Part shown: positions 1-6,098 of the stretch, one piece after another | Layout: every line of letters starts with the position of its first letter | How positions within the stretch are numbered: position 1 is the stretch's first letter | Assembly (NCBI GenBank): GCA_002746235.1 | Contig: NVWJ01000005.1 | Coordinates: 221,523 to 231,199 of the forward strand | Length of the DNA stretch: 9,677 nucleotides | Direction: 5' to 3' | Origin: Planctomycetota bacterium | Lineage (GTDB): Bacteria; Planctomycetota; UBA1135 | Made by a program: the position numbers and the translations under genes | Notes under the pieces: generated by a model | The model's database searches: none | Told to the model about the DNA's origin: nothing | Seen by the model: the letters and a program-made list of their open reading frames with translations, nothing else

Positions 1-501
1 ATGGTGTTCAATACCGCACCCGATTTGGTGCGCGTCGAGGTTTATGATCCCAACCGCGTGCTGATTAGCACCACCTCGGGAATCAATGTGACTGGAGGCG
101 CTGGCGTCCCCTTCACTTACCACGGCAAGCCGGTTGGCTCGATCAAGATTTGGGCCACACAACAGCCATCCAGCCCCATCGTCGACAACCATGAGTACGG
201 TGGACCAAACCTCACCATCATCGGTGGATGCCCGGGAGCCAAGACCCTTTCGATTACTGGTGCAAACCCTGGTGCTCAGCTGGCCATAGCCCACGGTGTC
301 TCCGGTTCCTTCACCATTCCAAATGGCCCTTGCGCAGGTGCAGTCCTGGAGATTTCAAGCCCAACGCTTGCCGGTTTCTTTAACGCCGACGCCGCTGGCA
401 ACCTCACCTTGAACTTCAACGCCCCCGCCGGTTTCTGTGGACGTTCGGTGCAAGTGGTTGATATGTCAAGCTGCTTGGTTAGCCAAGTCGCAACGCTGTA
501 A
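1..501 (+). CDS. C-terminal part of a probable extracellular protein of unknown function (5' partial)
   Basis: The frame is open from the first base to TAA at 499-501 (166 residues visible). The window happens to begin with ATG, but no signal peptide follows it and residues 5-55 already look like the middle of a beta-rich domain, so I treat this as the 3' end of a longer gene. Residues about 78-166 form a small, Gly/Ala/Thr/Asn-rich, probably beta-sandwich C-terminal domain. Cysteines lie at 77, 111, 146 and 158 (two possible disulfides), which fits export. From memory, domains of this style (NGPCAG, PAGFCGR, VQVVDMSSC) end many large secreted proteins of some Planctomycetota. No catalytic motif is visible. 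It converges on the enoyl-CoA hydratase operon and shares its terminator. Function unknown. Confidence 0.75.
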   Translation: MVFNTAPDLVRVEVYDPNRVLISTTSGINVTGGAGVPFTYHGKPVGSIKIWATQQPSSPIVDNHEYGGPNLTIIGGCPGAKTLSITGANPGAQLAIAHGVSGSFTIPNGPCAGAVLEISSPTLAGFFNADAAGNLTLNFNAPAGFCGRSVQVVDMSSCLVSQVATL

Positions 502-514
502 ATCAGAGAATTAG

Positions 515-551
515 AAAAGGCCGGGAGCACACATGGTGCTCCCGGCCTTTT
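515..551. terminator. Bidirectional rho-independent terminator
   Basis: A perfect 16-bp inverted repeat (AAAAGGCCGGGAGCAC at 515-530, its complement at 536-551) closes a 5-nt ACATG loop. The A-run at one end and T-run at the other give a U-tract on both strands. It sits 13 nt after the + strand stop at 501 and 52 nt beyond the minus-strand stop at 604, so it can serve both convergent transcripts. Confidence 0.9.
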
Positions 552-603
552 GCGTTTTGAAATGCCTGGTTAAGCCAGCCGGGCCCTTCGACCCGCACCT
601 GAC

Positions 604-1425
604 CTAGCGGCCGAGGAACTCAGGCTTGCGCTTCTCAAGGAATGCAGCAGCGCCTTCGGTTTGATCTTCGGTGGCGAACAACATGCCGAAAGCATCGGCC
701 TCAATGTTCTCCCCTTCGGTCTGCCCCACTTCCAAGCCACGACGGATGACGTCGAGAGCGGTAGCGACTGCGATTGGGCCACGCTTAGTGATGGACGATG
801 CCAACTTAGCGGTGGTTTCGCGCAGATCTTCTGGAGCACAAATCCGAGTCACCAAACCCACCCGATGCGCTTCTTCAGCACTAAACATGTCGCCGGTGAT
901 GATCCACTCGCGCGCCACTCCCGGTGAAGTCAAACGAGTCAAGCGCTGGGTGCCGCCGAATCCAGGAATCAAGCCGAGGCTCACTTCTGGAAGGCCTAGC
1001 AAAGCAGTGGTCGATGCCACGCGCAGGTGACATGCCATGGCCAGTTCCAATCCACCGCCGAGCGCAAAACCGTTGATCATGGCGATCACTGGAATCGGGC
1101 TAGCTTCGATGGTGGCCAGAACATCTTGGCCGGTCTGGCTAAGACCACGTGCCTCGAGTGGGGTGAGGCCAGTGAACTCCGAAATATCGGCGCCTGCAAC
1201 GAAGGCTTTATCGCCATCGCCGGTGATGATGATGGCATGAACATCTTCGTAAGAGACTAGTTCAACGAGTGCATCGCGCAACTCTTCGATGACTTCCGAA
1301 TTCAGTGCATTCAACGCTTTTGGGCGGGAAATGACCAACCATGCAAGGCCAGCTTCATCAATGTCCACGTTGAGGTGCTGAAACTCCTCGGTGCCAGTTT
1401 CTTCGATGGGTGCTTCGGTGTTCAT
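604..1425 (-). CDS. Enoyl-CoA hydratase (crotonase superfamily)
   Basis: A 273-residue crotonase-fold protein of normal family length apart from an acidic N-terminal extension of about 18 residues. The CoA/oxyanion motif AFVAGADI is at 74-81. The second oxyanion block NGFALGGGLELAMA is at 118-131, with the first catalytic Glu at E127. The second catalytic Glu is E147 in LPEVSLGLIPGFGGTQRL (145-162). Having both glutamates supports true hydration of trans-2-enoyl-CoA to 3-hydroxyacyl-CoA rather than an isomerase-only or decarboxylase member. No signal peptide, so cytoplasmic. It is the last gene of the four-gene operon. Its ATG overlaps the upstream cyclophilin stop as ATGA, and no Shine-Dalgarno is evident, so translational coupling is likely. 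Substrate chain length and pathway (fatty acid, short-chain or amino-acid degradation) cannot be read from sequence. The thiolase at the head of the operon supports a beta-oxidation-type role. Confidence 0.93.
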   Translation of the reverse strand: MNTEAPIEETGTEEFQHLNVDIDEAGLAWLVISRPKALNALNSEVIEELRDALVELVSYEDVHAIIITGDGDKAFVAGADISEFTGLTPLEARGLSQTGQDVLATIEASPIPVIAMINGFALGGGLELAMACHLRVASTTALLGLPEVSLGLIPGFGGTQRLTRLTSPGVAREWIITGDMFSAEEAHRVGLVTRICAPEDLRETTAKLASSITKRGPIAVATALDVIRRGLEVGQTEGENIEADAFGMLFATEDQTEGAAAFLEKRKPEFLGR

Positions 1426-1976
1426 GATGAAACTCGTGTACGCAGAGTCATGCTTTGAATGAGGCAGTCCTTTTGCGGGGTGGAGCCTTCGCCGCCACCG
1501 CCGGTTGGAACTGCTGCCAACTTATCCAGTGCGCTATCGCCTTCCATCATGCAACCGAAAGCTGCGTACTGATTGTCGAGAAAATCAGCTGCACCATGGC
1601 AGATGAAGAACTGACAGCTTGCGGAGTTTGGATCTGCAGAACGCGCCATGGAAATCACGCCGCGCTTATGGCTGTACTTGGCATCGTTCGAGAACTCACC
1701 TTTGATGTTGCCGTAAGTGCCACTTCCGGTACCGGTGCCTTGCGGGCATCCGCCTTGAATCATGAAGTTCGGGATGATGCGGTGGAAAGTCTTGCCGTTG
1801 TAAAATCCTTCCGATGCGTAGCGCAAAAAGTTACGCACGGTTGCCGGAGCGATTTCAGGCCAGAACTCCAAAGTGACGGTGCCGACAACGTTGCCGTCAA
1901 CACTCATCTCGATGTCGAGCAGAACGTTCTTCAGCTCTTGATCGCTGAGATCTTGTGGGTTAGTTAGGGTAGTCAT
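1422..1976 (-). CDS. Cyclophilin-type peptidyl-prolyl cis-trans isomerase (cytoplasmic)
   Basis: A 184-residue single-domain cyclophilin. Active-site residues, by alignment from memory to human CypA, are R66, F71, M72 and Q74 (FHRIIPNFMIQGG) and F124 (QFFI). The CypA Trp121 position is F132 and the His126 position is Y137, as is common in bacterial cyclophilins; low cyclosporin affinity is expected (inference). No signal peptide is seen, so it probably acts on cytosolic folding. I start at ATG 1976. The frame stays open to 2057, but a start there would overlap the preceding gene by 77 nt and add a non-homologous, Ser/Thr-rich 27-residue tail. The chosen start lies 4 nt after the upstream stop, and the 3' end overlaps the hydratase start by 4 nt. 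The protein is clearly similar over its length to the cyclophilin domain of its upstream neighbour (shared VRNFLRYA, FHRI, QGG, NPTQK/TPQK blocks), so the two genes probably arose by tandem duplication. Confidence 0.93.
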   Translation of the reverse strand: MTTLTNPQDLSDQELKNVLLDIEMSVDGNVVGTVTLEFWPEIAPATVRNFLRYASEGFYNGKTFHRIIPNFMIQGGCPQGTGTGSGTYGNIKGEFSNDAKYSHKRGVISMARSADPNSASCQFFICHGAADFLDNQYAAFGCMMEGDSALDKLAAVPTGGGGEGSTPQKDCLIQSMTLRTRVSS

Positions 1977-1980
1977 TTTT

Positions 1981-3357
1981 CTATTCGTAACGGCGGATGA
2001 TGTGCCAGCCGAATGGGCTGGAGGTAATGTCGTACTGCGACATGTTGATTTCGCCAACTTCTAATGCAAAGCCGACATCGCCAAAGGCTGCAACCATGTC
2101 AGCGCGATTGAGCCATGAGGCCATTTGCGCATTCTGCATGGCTTTCACCTCTGCAGACTCATTGAAAATCTTTCCGGCATCTGGATTGGTCAGCTCCTTG
2201 GCCGCAACCTTGGCCATCAACTCGTCGCGAAGACCTTCAATGGCAACTTGCAGAGCCATTAACTTTTCGGTTTCTTCGACTGGTGGAAAACAACCGTGGT
2301 TGAGCATGGAGTAAGTTCCCGGAGGCGTGGTGGTTTTGCCACTTGGATCATCGGTGAACTCCTTTACTAGAGCATCGAAGTCCTCACCGGACTGCGCGCG
2401 CTTGAGGATTTCATTGGCCAAAGCCTTCGCCTCTTCCTTGCTGCGGGTCGCGGCGGTGCGGGTTCCCTTGAAAGAAATCAACACATGTTGAATGCGAATG
2501 CGTTCCGCCTCACCGCCAAGATCCATATCAGGGCGCTCGATGATTTCCCGCTCCACGCTTGGCTCGCCGCGAAAAACACGACACTCAGAAATCAGTGCCT
2601 TCTGGGTTGGATTCGACTTTTCACGACCTCTGAGGGTGGTCGGGATATCGGCAATACGTTCCAAAGTGCTTACCCCGTGAATCATGATTCCGAAGGTCGA
2701 GTACTTGCCGTTGAGACTCTGCGTCGATGGTGACCGAGTCTCAGTAATCACGAAGAACTGGCTAGATGCAGAATCGACTTGGCCGGTATGCGCCATGGAC
2801 AACACGCCATAACGGTGGCGACGCTTTGGGTCGCGCGAAAACTCTTCTTTGATGGAAGGGTAAGGAGCTGCGCCTCCGCCCAACTTGTTCGCACTTCCAC
2901 CTTGCAGCATGAAGTCACGCACAATGCGGTGAAAGCTGTTGCTATCGTAATAACCTTCGTCGGCGTAACGCAAAAAGTTACGCACCGCGATTGGCGCTTC
3001 ATCGCCCCACAACACGAAGGTCATGGTGCCGACTTCTTCCGCGTCGATGGTGATGTCCATTTCGACGTAGAACTCTTTGAGTTCTGCATCGGAGATGGCT
3101 TCGGTTTCAAAGTGAAACTGAGCTTCACGGCTTGCTTTGTAGCTTGGGCCAGAAATTTTTGGCGCACGCGGGTTCTGCTGGCCGACTTGCGGCAAGTCTG
3201 CATTGGCGAGTGCTGCCGGAATTTCGGTGCCGCTTTCTGCAGGCTCCCAACCGCCATCCGTGGCGCTGGACGATGCTGAAGCATTGGCGGAATTGCCTAC
3301 GTCTTGGCCACTGCAAGCAGCTAAAACAAAAAGTGGTACTAAGTGAAGAATTTTCAT
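1981..3357 (-). CDS. Lipoprotein with fused cyclophilin and parvulin PPIase domains
   Basis: The 458-residue product begins with a short lipoprotein signal (KILHLVPLFVLAAC, lipid-modified Cys15). Ser follows at +2, so outer-membrane sorting is likely. A low-complexity Ser/Ala/Gly/Pro linker runs to about residue 75. Residues about 95-262 are a cyclophilin domain with R144, F149, M150, Q152 and the QFF block around 200. Residues about 286-458 are a parvulin/rotamase domain: IQHVLISF with H291, then a helical EEAKALANEILKRAQSGEDF block, and a C-terminal GEINMSQYD...SPFGWHII block with H452. Between the parvulin halves lies about 65-70 residues of helical, Glu/Ala/Met-rich sequence (about 355-420) that I do not recognise. 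The start is ATG 3357, 1 nt after the thiolase stop; a TTG three codons earlier is possible but would overlap the thiolase. The role is inferred to be periplasmic folding of exported proteins. Having two catalytic PPIase families in one lipoprotein is unusual. Confidence 0.9.
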   Translation of the reverse strand: MKILHLVPLFVLAACSGQDVGNSANASASSSATDGGWEPAESGTEIPAALANADLPQVGQQNPRAPKISGPSYKASREAQFHFETEAISDAELKEFYVEMDITIDAEEVGTMTFVLWGDEAPIAVRNFLRYADEGYYDSNSFHRIVRDFMLQGGSANKLGGGAAPYPSIKEEFSRDPKRRHRYGVLSMAHTGQVDSASSQFFVITETRSPSTQSLNGKYSTFGIMIHGVSTLERIADIPTTLRGREKSNPTQKALISECRVFRGEPSVEREIIERPDMDLGGEAERIRIQHVLISFKGTRTAATRSKEEAKALANEILKRAQSGEDFDALVKEFTDDPSGKTTTPPGTYSMLNHGCFPPVEETEKLMALQVAIEGLRDELMAKVAAKELTNPDAGKIFNESAEVKAMQNAQMASWLNRADMVAAFGDVGFALEVGEINMSQYDITSSPFGWHIIRRYE

Positions 3358-3358
3358 C

Positions 3359-4546
3359 TCAAACAAGTTGGAATCCGGCGCTAATGCCGAGGCCTCCGCT
3401 CACGCAGAGGGTGGCGAGACCGCGATCGACTTTACGCCGACGCATCTCGTGTAGAAGGGTGACGACAATACGCGCGCCGGTGCATCCAATCGGATGGCCT
3501 AGAGCAATCGCGCCGCCATTGACGTTAAGTAACTCCCGTGGAATCGGAAGTTCCTGGAGGCATGCCAAAGCTTGCGCGGCAAAGGCCTCGTTGAGTTCGA
3601 ACAATCCGAAGTCGGACATCTGCCAACCATTGCGCTCAAACAATTGATTGGTCGCTGGAACTGGACCAAGCCCCATGCGTTTTGGATCGGTACCGGTGAC
3701 TTCCACATCCATCAACTCAGCTAGTGGGCTAATGCCACGCCGTTCCGCTTCCTCGGCAGTCATTAAAACCAAGGCTGCGGCGCCATCGGTAATGCCCGAT
3801 GCATTGCCAGGCGTGACGGTTCCGTTTTCTTTGGCGAACACTGCTGGCAACTTAGCCATGCTTTCAAGAGTGGCATCGGGGCGCATGTGCTCATCGAAAT
3901 CGAGCACGGTTTCGCCTTTACGCGACTTGATCGTCAGCGGAATCATTTCATCTTGGAAACGACCCGCGTCGCGGGCCTCCCCCGCCTTACGCTGCGAATC
4001 CAAAGCAAACCGATCTTGCTCCTCGCGCGTAATGCCTCGCTCTTGCGCCAACAGCTCCGCAGTCTCGCCCATGATCATGTTGGCGATGGGACATTGGAAT
4101 CCATCCCGGTACATGCCATCGATCACGGGTGCATCGCCGAGCCGATATCCGGTGCGCATACGATCCAACATAAATGGCACGCGCGACATGCTTTCCATGC
4201 CACCGGCCATGACTACTTTCGCGCGGCCTAACTTCAGCTCATCCGCAGCCATCTGCAAGGTTTTCAAGCCAGACGCACAAGCCTGATTCAAAGTCCAAGC
4301 GGTGGAAGCTTCAGGAATTCCCATGAGGCGCTGCATCTGGCGAGCTGGGTTCGGGCCCGCTCCAGCCTGACGCGCATAACCCATGATCACGCGGTCGACC
4401 TCTTGCGCACTCACCGATGCCGCTTCTAGCGCTGCATTCCCTGCCGCAGCGCCCAACTCTGGTGCCGACATACCGGCCAGGGTGCCGTTAAAGCGACCAA
4501 TCGGTGTGCGTACCGCAGATGCGATGACAATCTTGGGAGCAGACAT
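3359..4546 (-). CDS. Thiolase (acetyl-CoA acetyltransferase / 3-ketoacyl-CoA thiolase)
   Basis: A 395-residue thiolase, the usual size for the family. The nucleophilic Cys is C90 in NQACASGLK. Later motifs are NEAFA (319-323), GGAIALGHPIGCTGAR with catalytic His351, and the second catalytic Cys381 in CVSGGLG. That last motif is normally C-x-G-G-G; a Ser here replaces one Gly. It catalyses CoA-dependent cleavage of 3-ketoacyl-CoA, or the reverse condensation of two acetyl-CoA. Degradative and biosynthetic forms cannot be separated by eye, but the co-transcribed enoyl-CoA hydratase favours beta-oxidation. I start at ATG 4546 because homologues begin at the SAPKIVIASAVRTPIG block. An in-frame ATG at 4612 would add 22 residues (Gly/Ser/Pro-rich) not typical of the family. 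Neither start has a convincing Shine-Dalgarno. It is the first gene of the four-gene operon; the next start follows its stop by 1 nt. Confidence 0.95.
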   Translation of the reverse strand: MSAPKIVIASAVRTPIGRFNGTLAGMSAPELGAAAGNAALEAASVSAQEVDRVIMGYARQAGAGPNPARQMQRLMGIPEASTAWTLNQACASGLKTLQMAADELKLGRAKVVMAGGMESMSRVPFMLDRMRTGYRLGDAPVIDGMYRDGFQCPIANMIMGETAELLAQERGITREEQDRFALDSQRKAGEARDAGRFQDEMIPLTIKSRKGETVLDFDEHMRPDATLESMAKLPAVFAKENGTVTPGNASGITDGAAALVLMTAEEAERRGISPLAELMDVEVTGTDPKRMGLGPVPATNQLFERNGWQMSDFGLFELNEAFAAQALACLQELPIPRELLNVNGGAIALGHPIGCTGARIVVTLLHEMRRRKVDRGLATLCVSGGLGISAGFQLV

Positions 4547-4621
4547 GAAGCGCTTAGCTTTGGGTGGCGAATCGACCAAACCAGGGTGAATCCCGGAAAT
4601 CGAGCCGCCCATGATAACGTG

Positions 4622-4650
4622 CTTCTAGGTAGTAGACGGAAACGGTTCAA
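4622..4650 (-). promoter_or_regulatory. Candidate sigma70-type promoter for the thiolase operon
   Basis: On the minus strand, TTGAAC (4645-4650) and TAGAAG (4622-4627) are separated by 17 nt, each matching the consensus hexamers at 4 of 6 positions. It lies between the upstream operon's terminator (4679-4708) and the thiolase. A transcript from here would begin near 4615, leaving about a 70-nt leader before ATG 4546. Weak matches and no experimental support. Confidence 0.25.
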
Positions 4651-4678
4651 GGCTTCCTTCAAGGCGGAATTAAAACGA

Positions 4679-4708
4679 AGCACCCCGTCTCCCTAAAGAC
4701 GAGGTGCT
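4679..4708 (-). terminator. Rho-independent terminator of the repressor/M56/exported-protein operon
   Basis: On the minus strand a 12-bp stem (AGCACCTCGTCT with AGACGGGGTGCT, one mismatch) closes a 6-nt TTAGGG loop and is followed by TCGTTTTAATT. It starts 38 nt beyond the stop of the exported protein gene at 4747, and separates that operon from the thiolase operon. A nearby 10-bp palindrome, CACCTAGGTG (4713-4722), can pair in part with the same arm. Confidence 0.8.
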
Positions 4709-4746
4709 CCAACACCTAGGTGGCCTGCCTAAGCATTCAGACTCGA

Positions 4747-6096
4747 TTAGGCATCTTCGTGATCGTGACCTTTCGAGCGCCAGCGGTTCTGGCGAGGAGC
4801 TTTCGGTGGCTCCGGTGGAGTTGGGAAAGCGCCCTTGTGGCCTTCAACGCGCATGCGAATCTTGCCTCCAGTCATGTCGCCCATGTTGAGCTCTTCCAGC
4901 TTCTTGACAGCTGCGTCGCCGGTGAACTTCTCACCATTGACGATGACGACAACTTCCTTGTGCACTTCTGCACCATCATGCCCATCAAGTTCGAAATCAA
5001 AGTCAAAGTCGGCTCCTTCCATGTCACCGAAGTGCATTTCATGCAGCTCGCCCATTTGACCCGTTTCGTGCATCTTGCGCAGATCCTTTAACTTGATGAC
5101 GTCGTGCATGCCCTGAAGTTCCATGATTCCCTCAAGGCTATGTAGGCCTTCAAGACCTTCAAGGCCAAGGGTGTGGAGCCGCAGGTCTTGTGGAAGGCCT
5201 TCTATGCCGTGCAGCTCGATGCGCTGCATTTGACCAGGTTGGAAATCTTCAGTGTAGTGAAGGCGTTTGCCGCCGCGGAGCTGAAGGTTTCCTTCCGGGA
5301 CCCAGTTACCGCCGCCGCCGCCAAAACGCATGACCCGACGCTGACCCTGCATGCCACCGCGACGTCCGCCACCCATCTCCGAACGGAGCGCGTGCAACTC
5401 GTGACGCAATGACTCAAGCTCGTGCTGAATCTCGCGCAACTGCTGATGCAAATCACCGTTAGCCATCGGGGCGAGATGAATGCTGGCATCGCCGCTTCTG
5501 ACGATGTACTCCCCAACTTGAGGAGGAGCAGTCGACCAATGGTATTCCTCATGGACCACCTCACCGTCGAGCATTGGGACGATCTGAATACTGGCATCGC
5601 CACTCCTGACGATGTACTCCCCCCCTTCGGAAGGCTTTTGTATCCAAACCATTTCCTCATGGACATCATCGCCTGCATAACCCAAAGCTTTTAGGTCAAT
5701 GACTAGACCCATTTCTTCAGGAGATTCGGTCGACCAGCCAAAGCTAAAATTACCCTCGGAATCCACATTGATGGCCTCCTCGGAAATCACCTCGAGCACT
5801 TGTTGTCCATCTGCACCTTCGACAATTACAATCCGACTTTGCGGGGCATGGTCCATGACCACTTTGCCTCGAAGAGTTTCAACCGTTTTCACTTGCCTGT
5901 GGAATTCCTGTGGTGCTTGCAGAAGTTCCATCGCCTTTTCGGCAAGTTTTTGAGCTTCGTTTTCATAGCCAGCCATCGCCTTTTCGGCACTCAGCTGCAG
6001 AAGTTTCGAAGCTTTGATTTCATTTGCGCTCGGCTGTTGTGCAGCCAACGGCGCGGCCAGTAAAAGGCCTGTCAAAGTTAGTAGGGTGCGATTCAT
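4747..6096 (-). CDS. Exported protein of unknown function with tandem repeats, third gene of BlaI/M56 operon
   Basis: I do not recognise a family. The 449-residue product has a Sec signal peptide (NRTLLTLTGLLLAAPLAA, cleavage probably before QQ at about 20). Residues 25-75 are a helical, Glu/Lys/Ala-rich segment. Two 36-residue repeats follow (145-180 and 181-216), each with VHEE...W...P...GEYIVRSGDASI...P. A short coiled coil at 215-240 has Leu/Ile in perfect 4-3 spacing (216, 220, 223, 227, 230, 234, 237). Next come a Gly/Arg-rich hinge (242-264), a Leu/Gly/His/Met-rich stretch of loose short repeats (290-355), an acidic DFDFDFELDGHD patch (363-374), and a Pro/Lys/Arg tail. No transmembrane segment other than the signal. 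The ATG is 2 nt after the M56 stop with no clear ribosome site, so translational coupling is likely. By position it may be a substrate, ligand or effector of the protease switch; this is inference. Confidence 0.85.
   Translation of the reverse strand: MNRTLLTLTGLLLAAPLAAQQPSANEIKASKLLQLSAEKAMAGYENEAQKLAEKAMELLQAPQEFHRQVKTVETLRGKVVMDHAPQSRIVIVEGADGQQVLEVISEEAINVDSEGNFSFGWSTESPEEMGLVIDLKALGYAGDDVHEEMVWIQKPSEGGEYIVRSGDASIQIVPMLDGEVVHEEYHWSTAPPQVGEYIVRSGDASIHLAPMANGDLHQQLREIQHELESLRHELHALRSEMGGGRRGGMQGQRRVMRFGGGGGNWVPEGNLQLRGGKRLHYTEDFQPGQMQRIELHGIEGLPQDLRLHTLGLEGLEGLHSLEGIMELQGMHDVIKLKDLRKMHETGQMGELHEMHFGDMEGADFDFDFELDGHDGAEVHKEVVVIVNGEKFTGDAAVKKLEELNMGDMTGGKIRMRVEGHKGAFPTPPEPPKAPRQNRWRSKGHDHEDA
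5449..5664 (-). repeat. Two in-frame 108-nt tandem repeats inside the exported protein gene
   Basis: Two units (5557-5664 and 5449-5556) encode residues 145-180 and 181-216. The best-conserved core is 39 nt (5584-5622 versus 5476-5514, 35 of 39 identical, offset exactly 108 nt) and encodes the identical peptide EYIVRSGDASI. The rest of each unit has diverged while keeping VHEE, W, P and GEY positions. This is a partial gene-internal duplication, not a mobile element. Confidence 0.8.
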
Positions 6097-6098
6097 GA

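Noticed and set aside
1..3. ATG at the window edge as a true start codon
   Set aside because: No signal peptide or ribosome site can be seen, and the protein appears to begin inside a beta-rich domain; most likely an internal Met.
1455..1967. 170-codon + strand open frame opposite the small cyclophilin
   Set aside because: It is antisense to a gene with clear catalytic motifs; no family resemblance or initiation signal.
1977..2057. Upstream extension of the small cyclophilin by 27 residues
   Set aside because: It would overlap the end of the preceding gene, and the added residues are unlike any cyclophilin N-terminus. ATG 1976 fits the family and the operon spacing.
4547..4612. N-terminal extension of the thiolase from ATG 4612
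   Set aside because: The 22 added residues are atypical for thiolases and lack a ribosome site. They cannot be fully excluded if the transcript is leaderless near 4615.
5202..5678. 158-codon minus-strand frame within the exported protein gene
   Set aside because: It is in another frame of the same strand, inside a gene with a signal peptide, and its composition (Ser/Arg/Cys/Met-rich) looks like a frame shadow.
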